Shown: positions 47,024-55,348 of the stretch, piece by piece
Numbering within the stretch: position 1 is the first letter of the stretch
Layout of the letters: every line of letters begins with the position of its first letter
NCBI RefSeq assembly: GCF_003097615.1
Contig: NZ_QCZG01000003.1
Span: 1 to 64,000 of the forward strand
Direction: 5' to 3'
Length of the DNA stretch: 64,000 nucleotides
Origin: Pueribacillus theae
GTDB taxonomy: Bacteria; Bacillota; Bacilli; Bacillales; UBA6769
Translations under genes and position numbers: made by a program
Notes under the pieces: generated by a model
What the model saw: only the letters and a program-made list of their open reading frames with translations
Told to the model about the DNA's origin: nothing
The model's database searches: none

Positions 47024-48817
47024 CTATCCTTTCATTTCCTTCAACAATGCTTCGACTTTCAGTAGATCTTCGAGAATGCCTAAAAGAGGTTCATTGGTGT
47101 TTTCATCCAGCTCTTGCTGTTTTTGTTTTGAATCTTTGAACAGATCATCTAAATGTGTTTCGATCTCTTCCATTCTTCCTTGCATCTCTTTGAGCGTAGT
47201 ATCGCTTTTTTTGATTTTATCTTGTATTTCGAGTAATTCTTTTTGGTTAACATCTTCAACATGATTTTTCAATTGCTTTAATTCGTCTGCCTGTTCTGCT
47301 AGCCGAGCTTTATAATCACCCATTTTCTCTTTGATTTCAACGAATTTGGTTAGCTTATTATTCATTGTTTTATTTTTTAACGATTCATCAAGAGTCTGTT
47401 GTAACTTTGTCACTTCGTCATCATCAAGCTGGTTGTTCAAGGCTTTCTGTACCGGCTCGATAAAGTCTTCCTCTAATTTCGACCCGAGTATGGAGAAATT
47501 CTTATTCGTTTCATCCACTTGGGTAAACAGTTCATTGACGCTTGATGTGAATGCTTCCAAGTCGTCAGTCTGTGAGGAGTCTTCAGGATCTTTCTCGCCT
47601 AGTTTCTCATCATCCGATTCCTTCTCCTTTTGATCGGATTCCGTTTCCTCATCTTCAGTGTCTTCTCCCGCCTGTTCTTCCTGTTTTTCCTCTTCTTCTT
47701 TTATCTCCTTATTTTTTAAAGCTTCGATTTTTTCATTGATCTTTTTCATTCGATCCGTTAATTGTTGTTCGTTCTCTTTCAGCTTTTCAAGTCGTTTAAA
47801 GCCAGCTGTTACCTTTTCTTCTACCGTATCAAGCTTTTGCTTTATTTCTTCAAGTTCCTTGTAACTATTCGACCATTCACCAAGCTCTAGCTCTTCTAAT
47901 AATTCAAATCTCGCTTTCACAAATTCTTGTTTTTTCTCCAGCGATTTTTGGACCTTTTGTAAAAGGTCTTCAACTTGTTCCAATGTAACTGAAAAGTCTT
48001 CGATGTTTGTTGTTATTTCTTTTTGCTTCCCATCAATTCCTTTCAACATTTCTTCAAACTCAGGTTTTTTCGTTAATTGATCCGCCTTATCCATTACTTC
48101 TTCAAGACTGGTCATTCCAGCTTCGAGCTGTTTCTTTTGTGCTTCAGCTTCCTCTAGTAATGTTTGGAACCCATCGGCTTGTTTCTCCAATTCAGGAAGC
48201 TGAGCCTTTAGGTCTTCATATGCTTCTTTTTGTTGAGTAAACTTACCACCTTCAGCTTTATCGATGGCCAATATGAGCTTTTCAAGCTGTTCCTCATCAT
48301 TTTGGTTTTCTAATTTATTATAGAGGGCCTGTACTTTTGATACCTCAATCGGATTATAACTTGTCTCAAGAACCATATCCGGAAATGAAGTGCCACTCGA
48401 TTCTAACTTTTTCCCATCAATAATAACATTGGTTAGGCACACATCAAGAAGTCTCTCGGGCCAACAAAGTCCTCCAATATTCAGTGAATGGGCTGTGACC
48501 GTTAACCAGCTTACATCAACTCGTTTGCTGGGAGAGCTAGATTTAATGGTCATCGCCAATGTTCCTTGTTTTGTTTCAATTAGCTTGGATAAGCTAAAAC
48601 CGTAGCCCCTTGCACTAGTAAATGCAACTTGTGTATCAAAAATGATCCCTGGCCTGAGGCCAAGTAAATTAATCCTTCCTGATATCTTATCAACTTTCAC
48701 AATAAAGCCCTTATCTTTAGCTGCCTCTACTTTATTCATTCCTCCCGGCGGAAAGCAGAATCCTATGATTAGTATAAATGCCAGGCCATATATTTTCGTT
48801 TTTCGCCATATTGCCAT
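47024..48817 (-). CDS. secreted coiled-coil protein with actinobacterial-type N-domain
   Basis: Predicted 597-residue exported protein. Signal peptide MAIWRKTKIYGLAFILIIGF with likely cleavage after VEA (about residue 32). Residues ~35-165 form a beta-rich domain (GFIVKVDKISGRINLLGL, TLAMTIKSSS, LTVTAHSLNIGG, LTNVIIDGKKL) similar in style to the extracellular DUF6230-type protein encoded upstream. The rest is long coiled coil (about 180-385 and 440-597) split by an extremely acidic, Glu/Asp/Lys-rich stretch. Nothing resembles a catalytic motif. Operon partner of the DUF6114- and DUF6230-like genes (43-base gap). An envelope scaffold is plausible. Confidence 0.7.
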   Translation of the reverse strand: MAIWRKTKIYGLAFILIIGFCFPPGGMNKVEAAKDKGFIVKVDKISGRINLLGLRPGIIFDTQVAFTSARGYGFSLSKLIETKQGTLAMTIKSSSPSKRVDVSWLTVTAHSLNIGGLCWPERLLDVCLTNVIIDGKKLESSGTSFPDMVLETSYNPIEVSKVQALYNKLENQNDEEQLEKLILAIDKAEGGKFTQQKEAYEDLKAQLPELEKQADGFQTLLEEAEAQKKQLEAGMTSLEEVMDKADQLTKKPEFEEMLKGIDGKQKEITTNIEDFSVTLEQVEDLLQKVQKSLEKKQEFVKARFELLEELELGEWSNSYKELEEIKQKLDTVEEKVTAGFKRLEKLKENEQQLTDRMKKINEKIEALKNKEIKEEEEKQEEQAGEDTEDEETESDQKEKESDDEKLGEKDPEDSSQTDDLEAFTSSVNELFTQVDETNKNFSILGSKLEEDFIEPVQKALNNQLDDDEVTKLQQTLDESLKNKTMNNKLTKFVEIKEKMGDYKARLAEQADELKQLKNHVEDVNQKELLEIQDKIKKSDTTLKEMQGRMEEIETHLDDLFKDSKQKQQELDENTNEPLLGILEDLLKVEALLKEMKG

Positions 48818-48860
48818 TTATGAATGCCCCCTCTCTAGCCCCACATTACGCCAGTGGTTT

Positions 48861-50024
48861 TTAACCGCTTATTGTGTTCGAAGGAACAGATGGAATGTCT
48901 TTCGGACTTTTGAGAACTTCTGGGTCGTCATCCATTGTTTTCGAACTTCCCCCGTTCCAAGCAGCAATAAGTGTTCCGCCTACTATGCCTAGTAACCCGC
49001 CTACAATTAATCCTCCTGCCGCACCAATAAATGAAAGGATTGAGAAAATAATAATAGAACAACCCGCAAATAAATGCGTGTCGGGTTTTGCCATGCTAAA
49101 GAGCGAAAACATGATCATAAACATTCCAGTTATTAAGCCAGCCCACAATAATCCACTGCCCGGTAATAACAACATTGGCGCGACACTAATTCCAATGATC
49201 ATCACGAGAATACCGCCAACGAGTGAGAAAACAGAACCCATCATTGGCCGGTTGTTGTTATTCGCCAATAAGTATCCGAATGAAAGCGGTAAAACAAGAC
49301 CGACTCCGTAAGGAATCACAACACCCGTCACTGCTAGAATGAAGTGGTTTAGCGATATATATTCCATGCGAGTCAATAGAATGGAAAGCATGATGACCAA
49401 CAGGATTGAAGCAAGAATGATTAATGATTTTTTAGTTGATTTAAAAGCTAAAGACCATGTTTTTAATTTTCTTTTTTTGATCAAAAACCCAATGAAATAA
49501 ACGCCTAAAAAACCACAAATCAACAAGATAGTGGTTAAATAGACAGGCATTTTCAGGGCGAGTTTTTCAAAATTTACTAAATGGCCAACAAAATCAACGA
49601 TTAAAATCGTTACAAAAACACTAATGGAGCCAAGTAAGAAGAGGATAAGGTAATGGCCTGGAAAGACAATATATCGTTCTGATTTTTCATGGCTCTCAAT
49701 CATTTTATAAATGATTGTCGCATAAATAATCGCACTGATTATGCCAAACATGATTGCACCGTTTACTCCTAAACTGAGCGGTTTGCTGCCACCAATAAAC
49801 ATACCTGGCAAAATCCCGATACTGGCATATTTCAATATCGTTTTTGCTTTTTCCCACTTTTTAACGTGGAATAGTAATGTGAGAAGAACAAGTAACACTG
49901 CTCCGGTGAATCCACCAATGAGCGCCCCTGCAAGTCCATGCCCTAGCGGCAGCCCACCTATAAAAGCCCCGGTAAAGAGTCCAATGATCGCCATGACAAC
50001 ATTTTCTAAAATGAGTTTTAGCAT
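48861..50024 (-). CDS. polytopic membrane protein with C-terminal DUF6114-like domain
   Basis: Predicted 387-residue membrane protein with about 11 segments. The last ~130 residues (GSVFSLVGGILVMIIGISVA, PGSGLLWAGLITGMFMIMFS, PDTHLFAGCSIIIFSILSF, GGLIVGGLLGIVGGTLIAAW) have the four-helix Gly-rich pattern of the DUF6114 proteins of Streptomyces, which sit next to DUF6230 genes there. The N-terminal ~250 residues add a separate membrane domain, so this looks like a fusion or an enlarged relative. A cytosolic tail rich in Asp/Pro/Ser ends the protein. ATG at 50024 follows AGGAGGGG. Confidence 0.65.
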   Translation of the reverse strand: MLKLILENVVMAIIGLFTGAFIGGLPLGHGLAGALIGGFTGAVLLVLLTLLFHVKKWEKAKTILKYASIGILPGMFIGGSKPLSLGVNGAIMFGIISAIIYATIIYKMIESHEKSERYIVFPGHYLILFLLGSISVFVTILIVDFVGHLVNFEKLALKMPVYLTTILLICGFLGVYFIGFLIKKRKLKTWSLAFKSTKKSLIILASILLVIMLSILLTRMEYISLNHFILAVTGVVIPYGVGLVLPLSFGYLLANNNNRPMMGSVFSLVGGILVMIIGISVAPMLLLPGSGLLWAGLITGMFMIMFSLFSMAKPDTHLFAGCSIIIFSILSFIGAAGGLIVGGLLGIVGGTLIAAWNGGSSKTMDDDPEVLKSPKDIPSVPSNTISG

Positions 50025-50374
50025 GAAACACCCCTCCTAACTTGTATTTATTCGACATGTTGCACGATAAGGTTACCAGCGATTCGCTTATTCATTTTGG
50101 GGGAAATAGAAGGCTAATCTTGATTAACCATCAAATGCGCCTTGGCGTATTTGCGCCCAGATTTTATCGAGCGCTCCGGCCTACAGGATGTAGGTCAGTT
50201 CGACGTTGCAACAGGACGTTGCGTTCTTAGTCGAACTTCCTTTATTCCTGAAAATCTGTGGCATCCGCCGGAGGCTTTAACTTTATTCAGCCGGGGTTTG
50301 AACCCCCACTGAATAGAATACTGATAAGCATTCATCCCACCACTTAAAGAATGGGAGACTTCTGCTGAATGAAG
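50025..50374. other. intergenic region with a chain of hairpins
   Basis: Between the DUF6230-like and DUF6114-like genes. No gene seen. The right two thirds hold at least three strong hairpins, listed as one repeat feature. Together they would form a long structured leader for the membrane-protein gene. Confidence 0.55.
50180..50369. repeat. structured repeat cluster with three hairpins, family 3
   Basis: Hairpin 1: CCTACA (50180-50185) with TGTAGG (50189-50194). Hairpin 2: GTTCGAC (50198-50204) with GTCGAAC (50230-50236), enclosing GCAAC (50208-50212) and GTTGC (50218-50222). Hairpin 3: TTCAG (50286-50290) with CTGAA (50309-50313), enclosing GGGG/CCCC. Hairpin 4: TCCCA (50335-50339) with TGGGA (50352-50356). 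The last resembles the hairpin repeat at 13801-13856. Confidence 0.55.
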
Positions 50375-50983
50375 TTAAAAATCTCCGATTTTTTTGCCGT
50401 CTTTCATGTTAGCAATAATTTTAACTTTCAAGCCAGGAATTCCAATATTGGATGCTGACAAGAAATGTGTATTTAATTCAGGCTTATCAAGTACCAGCGT
50501 TGGCGCTTTTAAATCAATCGACTTTAACGGATTATCCGTATAATGTTCCGCTACTTCTAAATTTGTAAAAGTTGAATTTTCAGATTTAATTCCTGTTACT
50601 CTTAGTTTGAGGTCTTTACCATCAACCCCAGCACCCGATGTAACCATGACATCGACCGTTTCAACATTATAAGCATCAAGGGCACCTTGAAGATCAATAT
50701 TTTTTGAAAGCTTTAATCCATTAATTTTGGCTGTTCCAAGTTCAACAGCCGCCTGTCCCCAGGCTGCTTTTTTCTCTGTTTCGCCAAGCTGTGGATACAA
50801 TTTAAAATCTGTACCTTCAATTTTATCGGCTGCAATTACAAAACCACCAACGCCGGCAATCGGAAAAGCAGCGAATGCTGACCCTGTCAAGAACAATGAC
50901 AGAAGTAAAGCGATAAGTCCTGCACCACCAGCACCTCCAATGATTCCGAGTCGTTTTTTGTTAACGTTTAATGCGTCTACCAT
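50375..50983 (-). CDS. DUF6230-like exported protein
   Basis: Predicted 202-residue protein. One N-terminal membrane segment (about 11-36, Gly/Leu-rich) anchors or exports it. The outer part is beta-rich (AFPIAGVGGFVIAADKIEGTDF, then INGLKLSKNIDL and LKLRVTGIKSENSTFTNLEV). The GFVIAADKIEG start and repeated xxGLKLxK elements match DUF6230 proteins of actinobacteria, known from Streptomyces as paired with DUF6114. Function unknown. ATG at 50983 follows GGGGAGGGAATTT. Leads the operon towards the DUF6114-like and coiled-coil genes, with a 350-base hairpin-rich leader in between. Confidence 0.65.
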   Translation of the reverse strand: MVDALNVNKKRLGIIGGAGGAGLIALLLSLFLTGSAFAAFPIAGVGGFVIAADKIEGTDFKLYPQLGETEKKAAWGQAAVELGTAKINGLKLSKNIDLQGALDAYNVETVDVMVTSGAGVDGKDLKLRVTGIKSENSTFTNLEVAEHYTDNPLKSIDLKAPTLVLDKPELNTHFLSASNIGIPGLKVKIIANMKDGKKIGDF

Positions 50984-51146
50984 TAAATTCCCTCCCCTTT
51001 CTTTCTGAACATCTATTTCCCCCAAAACAAATACCTTAATTCATGTCTAAACAGTAAGACATAAAGAAGCTGATGGATTAATAGATAATTCTGAATACAA
51101 TGTATGCTTTATAAAGAACAATAGCTATCCCGTAAAATATCGGCAT

Positions 51147-51160
51147 TTTAAGCGCTTTCA
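51147..51160. promoter_or_regulatory. cre-like site upstream of the DUF6230-like gene
   Basis: TTTAAGCGCTTTCA on the plus strand (TGAAAGCGCTTAAA on the minus) misses one cre consensus position on either reading. It is 164-177 bases upstream of the start codon. Confidence 0.35.
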
Positions 51161-51232
51161 AAAAAAATATGCTACTTTTGTACATTTTTTTGCGTTGCGA
51201 TACTAGAAAATTGGCTTACGCTGACAAACGAA

Positions 51233-51472
51233 TTATTTCATTTGAAAAAATCGCATATTTAATTCAATAAATTTCGATTCCTCTTCGGGTACTTCATCTT
51301 CATAGTAGATCGCTTCAACGGGACAGGCGCTTAGACAAGCCCCGCAATCGATGCAATCATCTGGATTGATATAAAACATGTCTTCCCCTTCATGTATGCA
51401 ATCAACGGGACAGACTTCAACACATTCTCTCGCTTTTTCCTCCATGCATGGTGATGTAATGACATAAGCCAT
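51233..51472 (-). CDS. seven-iron-type ferredoxin
   Basis: Predicted 79-residue ferredoxin. C9-x7-C17-x3-C21-x3-C25 and C40-x2-C43-x2-C46-x3-C50 reproduce the pattern of FdxA-type [3Fe-4S][4Fe-4S] ferredoxins, with proline after C21 and C50. The C-terminus (EEESKFIELNMRFF) is shorter than in actinobacterial FdxA. With the reductase and P450 genes directly upstream it likely carries electrons from NADPH to the P450. ATG at 51472 follows GGAGGGATCGTT. A possible terminator lies between it and the reductase gene, so it may have its own transcript. Confidence 0.88.
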   Translation of the reverse strand: MAYVITSPCMEEKARECVEVCPVDCIHEGEDMFYINPDDCIDCGACLSACPVEAIYYEDEVPEEESKFIELNMRFFQMK

Positions 51473-51498
51473 AACGATCCCTCCTCTATATGTTCGTA

Positions 51499-51521
51499 AG
51501 AAAAACGCTAGGCGTTTTTCT
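51499..51521 (-). terminator. hairpin between reductase and ferredoxin genes
   Basis: AGAAAAACGC (51499-51508) pairs with GCGTTTTTCT (51512-51521), loop of three. On the minus strand it ends in a T5 stretch. It would stop or attenuate transcription entering the ferredoxin gene. Confidence 0.6.
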
Positions 51522-51530
51522 GAAAATTTG

Positions 51531-51640
51531 ATGTGGGAAGTTGGATTTGTTGAAATCGTCGAAAAAGCCGATTTCGATTATTCGTTTGTTAGATAAAGCG
51601 AGACTTCCCAGTGGAGGTCTTACGGACGATTGCACCGGGA
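51531..51640. repeat. structured repeat upstream of the ferredoxin gene, family 3
   Basis: TGGGAAGT (51534-51541) pairs over distance with ACTTCCCA (51603-51610), enclosing GAAATCG/CGATTTC. It ends in GGTCTTACGGACGA (51616-51629), identical to the sequence after the hairpin at 13814-13840. Confidence 0.5.
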
Positions 51641-51650
51641 TAAATTTTTT

Positions 51651-52643
51651 TTAAAACAAACTTGTGCTGTGCTGCGGCTGCATGCGCGCCTTTGGATCAA
51701 TATAGGTTTTCGCGCTGCTTACCGCGATGGAGGCCTCACCGAATCCGGTCGCAATTAATTTTACTTTGCCATCAAAGGCCGATACATCTCCAGCGCTGTA
51801 AATCCCCTCGATATTTGTCTCCATTTTTGTGTTTACGACGATTGAATTTTTCTCTATATTTAGACCCCAGTCTTTTATAGGGCCTAATGAAGACACAAAT
51901 CCAAAATTTACTACGACTTCATCGACTTCAATTGTTTTCGTCTCTTCTTCCTTTACCTTTTGAATAATGATTTGTTGAATTTTCTCTCCATCCCCATCAA
52001 TTTTCATCATTTCATAAGGTGTTAGCAGTGTCGCGTTTGAGGCCTTCAACTGCTCAACACTTCCTTCGTGCGCCCGAAATTGATTACGCCGGTGGACAAC
52101 GGTCACATGCTCCGCAATCGGCTCAAGCATAAGAGCCCAATCGACAGCAGAATCCCCACCACCGAAAATGCATACCTTTTTGTCCGCAAAACGGCTTAAA
52201 TCATTGATAAAATAATGCAAATTTCGCCCTTCATACGCCATGGCATTGCTCACTTGCAGACGCCTTGGCTGAAACGCGCCAACGCCAGCGGTAATGATGA
52301 TTGTTTTAGAATAATGAACATTGGCGTCTGTTGTTAAACGGAAAATCTGTTCATCGATTTTTTTTACGTCTTGTACCGTTTCACTCAGTACAATTGTCGG
52401 GTGAAATTGCTTTGCCTGCTTTACTAATTGATCAACTAAACGTTGTGCACGCACTTTTGGAAATCCTGCCACGTCATAAATAAATTTTTCAGGATATAAC
52501 GCGGATAGCTGGCCACCCAACTGTGGCATACTTTCAATAATCTTTACTTTCATTTGGCGCATCCCCGCGTAAAAGGCTGCAAATAACCCTGTCGGCCCAC
52601 CGCCAATAATCGTTACGTCATAAAGATTTTTCTCTAACAACAT
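51651..52643 (-). CDS. ferredoxin-NADP+ reductase, thioredoxin-reductase-like (YumC type)
   Basis: Predicted 330-residue FAD enzyme. FAD motif [19 protein letters not shown] motif [13 protein letters not shown] and the C-terminal [24 protein letters not shown] that closes on the flavin are typical of the Bacillus YumC/YcgT group. The CxxC of true thioredoxin reductases is absent. It transfers electrons from NADPH to ferredoxin, here presumably to the seven-iron ferredoxin downstream for the P450 upstream. The start is uncertain: ATG at 52643 has GGAGG only two bases away, and a TTG at 52640 is a little better spaced. Confidence 0.87.
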   Translation of the reverse strand: MLLEKNLYDVTIIGGGPTGLFAAFYAGMRQMKVKIIESMPQLGGQLSALYPEKFIYDVAGFPKVRAQRLVDQLVKQAKQFHPTIVLSETVQDVKKIDEQIFRLTTDANVHYSKTIIITAGVGAFQPRRLQVSNAMAYEGRNLHYFINDLSRFADKKVCIFGGGDSAVDWALMLEPIAEHVTVVHRRNQFRAHEGSVEQLKASNATLLTPYEMMKIDGDGEKIQQIIIQKVKEEETKTIEVDEVVVNFGFVSSLGPIKDWGLNIEKNSIVVNTKMETNIEGIYSAGDVSAFDGKVKLIATGFGEASIAVSSAKTYIDPKARMQPQHSTSLF

Positions 52644-52715
52644 GACCTCCACCCCATCCAAAAGCTTTTTTTAAAAAAAGAATGTATAAATTTGGCCTCT
52701 GATCTATGACCTCCG

Positions 52716-53903
52716 TTAACATACGGTCCCAGGCAATTTTTTTAACCCGCGGAAAATGACCATGCGATTCCATTCCGGATTTGAAACATTAATATCTAAG
52801 CTGGAAAAACGGGATAAAAGTTTGCGGAAAACGATATCACCTTCAAGGCGGGCGAGCGGTGCACCTAAACAATAGTGAATGCCCATCCCAAAACCAATTT
52901 GGCGATTCGGCTGACGGCTAATGTCAAACCGCTCCGGATCTGTGAATTGTTTCGGATCGCGGTTTGCGGCAGCGAGCAATGTTACAACTAGCTGGCCTTT
53001 TTTTATTTGTTTGCCATAAAGTTCGACATCCTGTTGCGCGAATCGTCCCGTTCTTTGAATGGGCGGTTCGTAACGCAAAATTTCCTCAACAGCACTTGGT
53101 GTAAGCTCAGGATCCGCACGCAGTTTTGAAAGCTCATCTTGATGTTTCCAAAGAGTGAAAAGGCCATTTCCAATTAAATTCGTCGTTGTTTCATGCCCGG
53201 CTGCCAGCAATAGAATACACGTTGCATAAAGCTCGCTTCTTGATAATGTTTCACCCGCTTCTTCGACTTGCAAAAGGGAAGTGATCAAATCATCTTTCGG
53301 ATGTTTATTACGTTGTTCAAAAATATCCTGCAAATATTGAATAAACTCCATTCCCGCTTTCATTCCATCTGTTTCGTTCGCCGGTGTAATTCCTGGTTCC
53401 AACGTTCCAGCCAATACATGGGACCAGTTCTTAATAAGAACTCGATCTTCTTTCGGAACCCCTAGCATGTCAGATATAACCATCACTGGAAGCGGCATAG
53501 CTAAGTCAGCAATAAGATCAACGTCCTGTTTCTCTTCCATGACATCAAGCAACTCGTCGCAAATCTGTTCAATATTCGGGCGCAACTGGGCTACCATTGC
53601 TGGAGTAAACGCTTTACTCACTAGCGAACGCAGCCGAGTATGATCCGGGGGATCACGATGGAGCATGACACCCCGGTTCACTGCTTCAAGTGCCGTGTAT
53701 CCGCTCGAAACATTCGCTTCATTTTCACGGCCAAAGCGTTTATCTTTCAGGACGTGGACGACATCATCATAATGGCTAAGAAACCACCGATCCGGTACGG
53801 TCTCCTCATGACTAGGCTGAAAATAGAGTCGGCTTTGTTCCTGCAACTTGCGGTAAAATGGATAGGGGTCATGAATGAATGCTTGATTTTCCGCATCGAG
53901 CAT
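52716..53903 (-). CDS. cytochrome P450 (class I bacterial, CYP107-like)
   Basis: Predicted 395-residue soluble P450 monooxygenase. Heme ligand C345 lies in FGMGIHYCLGAPLARLE, the I-helix oxygen motif is LLAAGHETTTNLIG and the K-helix ExxR is EEILR. RDPPDHTRLRSLV is the C-helix heme-propionate motif. Bacterial enzymes of this type need a ferredoxin and a reductase, both encoded next to it. Substrate unknown. Neighbours (lipid carriers, beta-oxidation enzymes) favour a fatty, branched-chain or terpenoid compound. ATG at 53903 follows GGGAGGCGC. Confidence 0.9.
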   Translation of the reverse strand: MLDAENQAFIHDPYPFYRKLQEQSRLYFQPSHEETVPDRWFLSHYDDVVHVLKDKRFGRENEANVSSGYTALEAVNRGVMLHRDPPDHTRLRSLVSKAFTPAMVAQLRPNIEQICDELLDVMEEKQDVDLIADLAMPLPVMVISDMLGVPKEDRVLIKNWSHVLAGTLEPGITPANETDGMKAGMEFIQYLQDIFEQRNKHPKDDLITSLLQVEEAGETLSRSELYATCILLLAAGHETTTNLIGNGLFTLWKHQDELSKLRADPELTPSAVEEILRYEPPIQRTGRFAQQDVELYGKQIKKGQLVVTLLAAANRDPKQFTDPERFDISRQPNRQIGFGMGIHYCLGAPLARLEGDIVFRKLLSRFSSLDINVSNPEWNRMVIFRGLKKLPGTVC

Positions 53904-53924
53904 CGCTATGCGCCTCCCAACTAC

Positions 53925-54365
53925 TTACTGTTTCACAGCTAAAAGGTCAGTTCTTCCCGTTTTTTCTAAATAATCACGGTACATCGGATAAATTTTTTCA
54001 ATCTGTGGCATTGCTTTTAACGCTTTCACTAATGGGCCCTCTGCTTTTAACAATTGACGGGCGAGCGCTTCTTGAAGATCGAGTTCACCCAGCCAAAATT
54101 TATGGCCAATATCGGCACTTTGTTCAAATTTCAATTCCGCCCTCAGATCCGTTTCACCACAAATCAGGCCGATGCTTCCATCCTTTTCCTCATACCATGT
54201 CACTTTTCCCTCAGGACTGTGATACACAAACTGGACATAAGCGTTAAAGCCAGCATCTGGTTCAAGTGCTTCCATCATTTCTTTAATCGGCTCACTATCT
54301 TTGATCGATTCGAAAAAACCACCGATTAGCGAGTACATTTCTTCTTCATTATTAAATACAGCCAC
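53925..54365 (-). CDS. SCP2-like sterol/lipid-binding protein
   Basis: Predicted 146-residue protein with the SCP2-type fold pattern: N-terminal helix (EEMYSLIGGFFESI), beta-sheet segment (AYVQFVYHSPEGKVTWY, then SIGLICGETDLRAELKFE) and a lipid-cavity helix LDLQEALARQLLKAEGPLVKALK. Members bind acyl chains or sterol-like ligands and deliver them to enzymes. Start is GTG at 54365, 7 bases after AAAGGAG. The longer frame overlaps the R2lox gene. It lies 21 bases before the P450 gene, so it may present substrate to it. Confidence 0.7.
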   Translation of the reverse strand: MAVFNNEEEMYSLIGGFFESIKDSEPIKEMMEALEPDAGFNAYVQFVYHSPEGKVTWYEEKDGSIGLICGETDLRAELKFEQSADIGHKFWLGELDLQEALARQLLKAEGPLVKALKAMPQIEKIYPMYRDYLEKTGRTDLLAVKQ

Positions 54366-54390
54366 ATTCTCACTCCTTTCCGTTATCAAG

Positions 54391-55305
54391 TTATTCTTGA
54401 ACACTCGCCGCCGCTTTCTCAAGTTCATCAGCATTGTTAAACTTTCTAGCCCGCTCTATTTTGCTTTTTCGAATGTTAAATTGTTTTAATGCATATTCCT
54501 TTAGTATCGTAGAATTAATTTCAAGTACTGGATCGTAGGTAATGATTTGCCTCTGTTGTTCCGCCAACGAGATTAAATACTCTATAAAGTCATAAGCGTG
54601 TACCCATAGTTCATCCATATAATCATGAAATATTTTAAAATTCTCTTCGTTGCCAGCGACGAGCCGTTGAATCGTATACGTGCCGAATTGAAGATGACGC
54701 CCTTCATCCATGTTCAAATAATCAATTCCTTTTAAAATTCCAGGAAGCAAGCCGGCCTTTTTAAAAATTTGGCGAAACGTATAATATCCTGATTCGGCGA
54801 GCACGCCCTCAACAATCATGTTATACACTGTAGCCGCACGGATTACTGCCTTCGGAGAGTCGTCCGTATTTAACCGCTCCATTGACTCTGGCAAAGCTTC
54901 ATAGAAAATACGCTTATAACTGTCATTGTGGAAAACAGAGAGATTCATGTCGCCAATGCCTACCGCTTCTTGCCAGCGAGAAAACATTTCTGTATGTTTC
55001 ACCTCATCGTGGACAAACGTTGTCAAAAACATCGTATCTTCTAAGCGCCCTTGGCGCGCCATCGCTTGCATCATGGGCAAAATGTCAATTGTAACCGCTT
55101 CCTCACCGGCAGAAAACGCTGCAACAAGCGGCAATGCAGTCATTCGTTCTTCCGTTTTTAGCTTTTGAAAATCTTCCTTATCTTGGCTAAAGTCGATATC
55201 TGCCGGATTCCAGTTCCCTTGCCTTTTTGCTTTTTCATATAATTTATACATCGGGGCATCCCAATTGATTTGGCCTTCTACCGTTTGGAACGTTTCATGA
55301 GCCAT
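54391..55305 (-). CDS. R2-like ligand-binding oxidase (R2lox), Mn/Fe
   Basis: Predicted 304-residue four-helix-bundle oxidase related to ribonucleotide reductase R2. All metal ligands of the Geobacillus kaustophilus R2lox are present with a uniform offset of one: E68, E101, H104, E166, E201 and H204. The Val-Tyr ether cross-link pair is also there: V71 and Y161. So it should assemble a heterodinuclear Mn/Fe cofactor and carry a bound fatty-acid-like ligand. The physiological reaction is unknown. ATG at 55305 follows AGGGAGG at a good distance. The longer frame overlaps the SCP2 gene. Flanked by SCP2 genes on both sides and next to the P450, it fits a two-electron oxidation of a lipid. Confidence 0.93.
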   Translation of the reverse strand: MAHETFQTVEGQINWDAPMYKLYEKAKRQGNWNPADIDFSQDKEDFQKLKTEERMTALPLVAAFSAGEEAVTIDILPMMQAMARQGRLEDTMFLTTFVHDEVKHTEMFSRWQEAVGIGDMNLSVFHNDSYKRIFYEALPESMERLNTDDSPKAVIRAATVYNMIVEGVLAESGYYTFRQIFKKAGLLPGILKGIDYLNMDEGRHLQFGTYTIQRLVAGNEENFKIFHDYMDELWVHAYDFIEYLISLAEQQRQIITYDPVLEINSTILKEYALKQFNIRKSKIERARKFNNADELEKAAASVQE

Positions 55306-55348
55306 CCTTATATCCTCCCTTTTTTTCAAAGTAAAACTAATGAACTTA

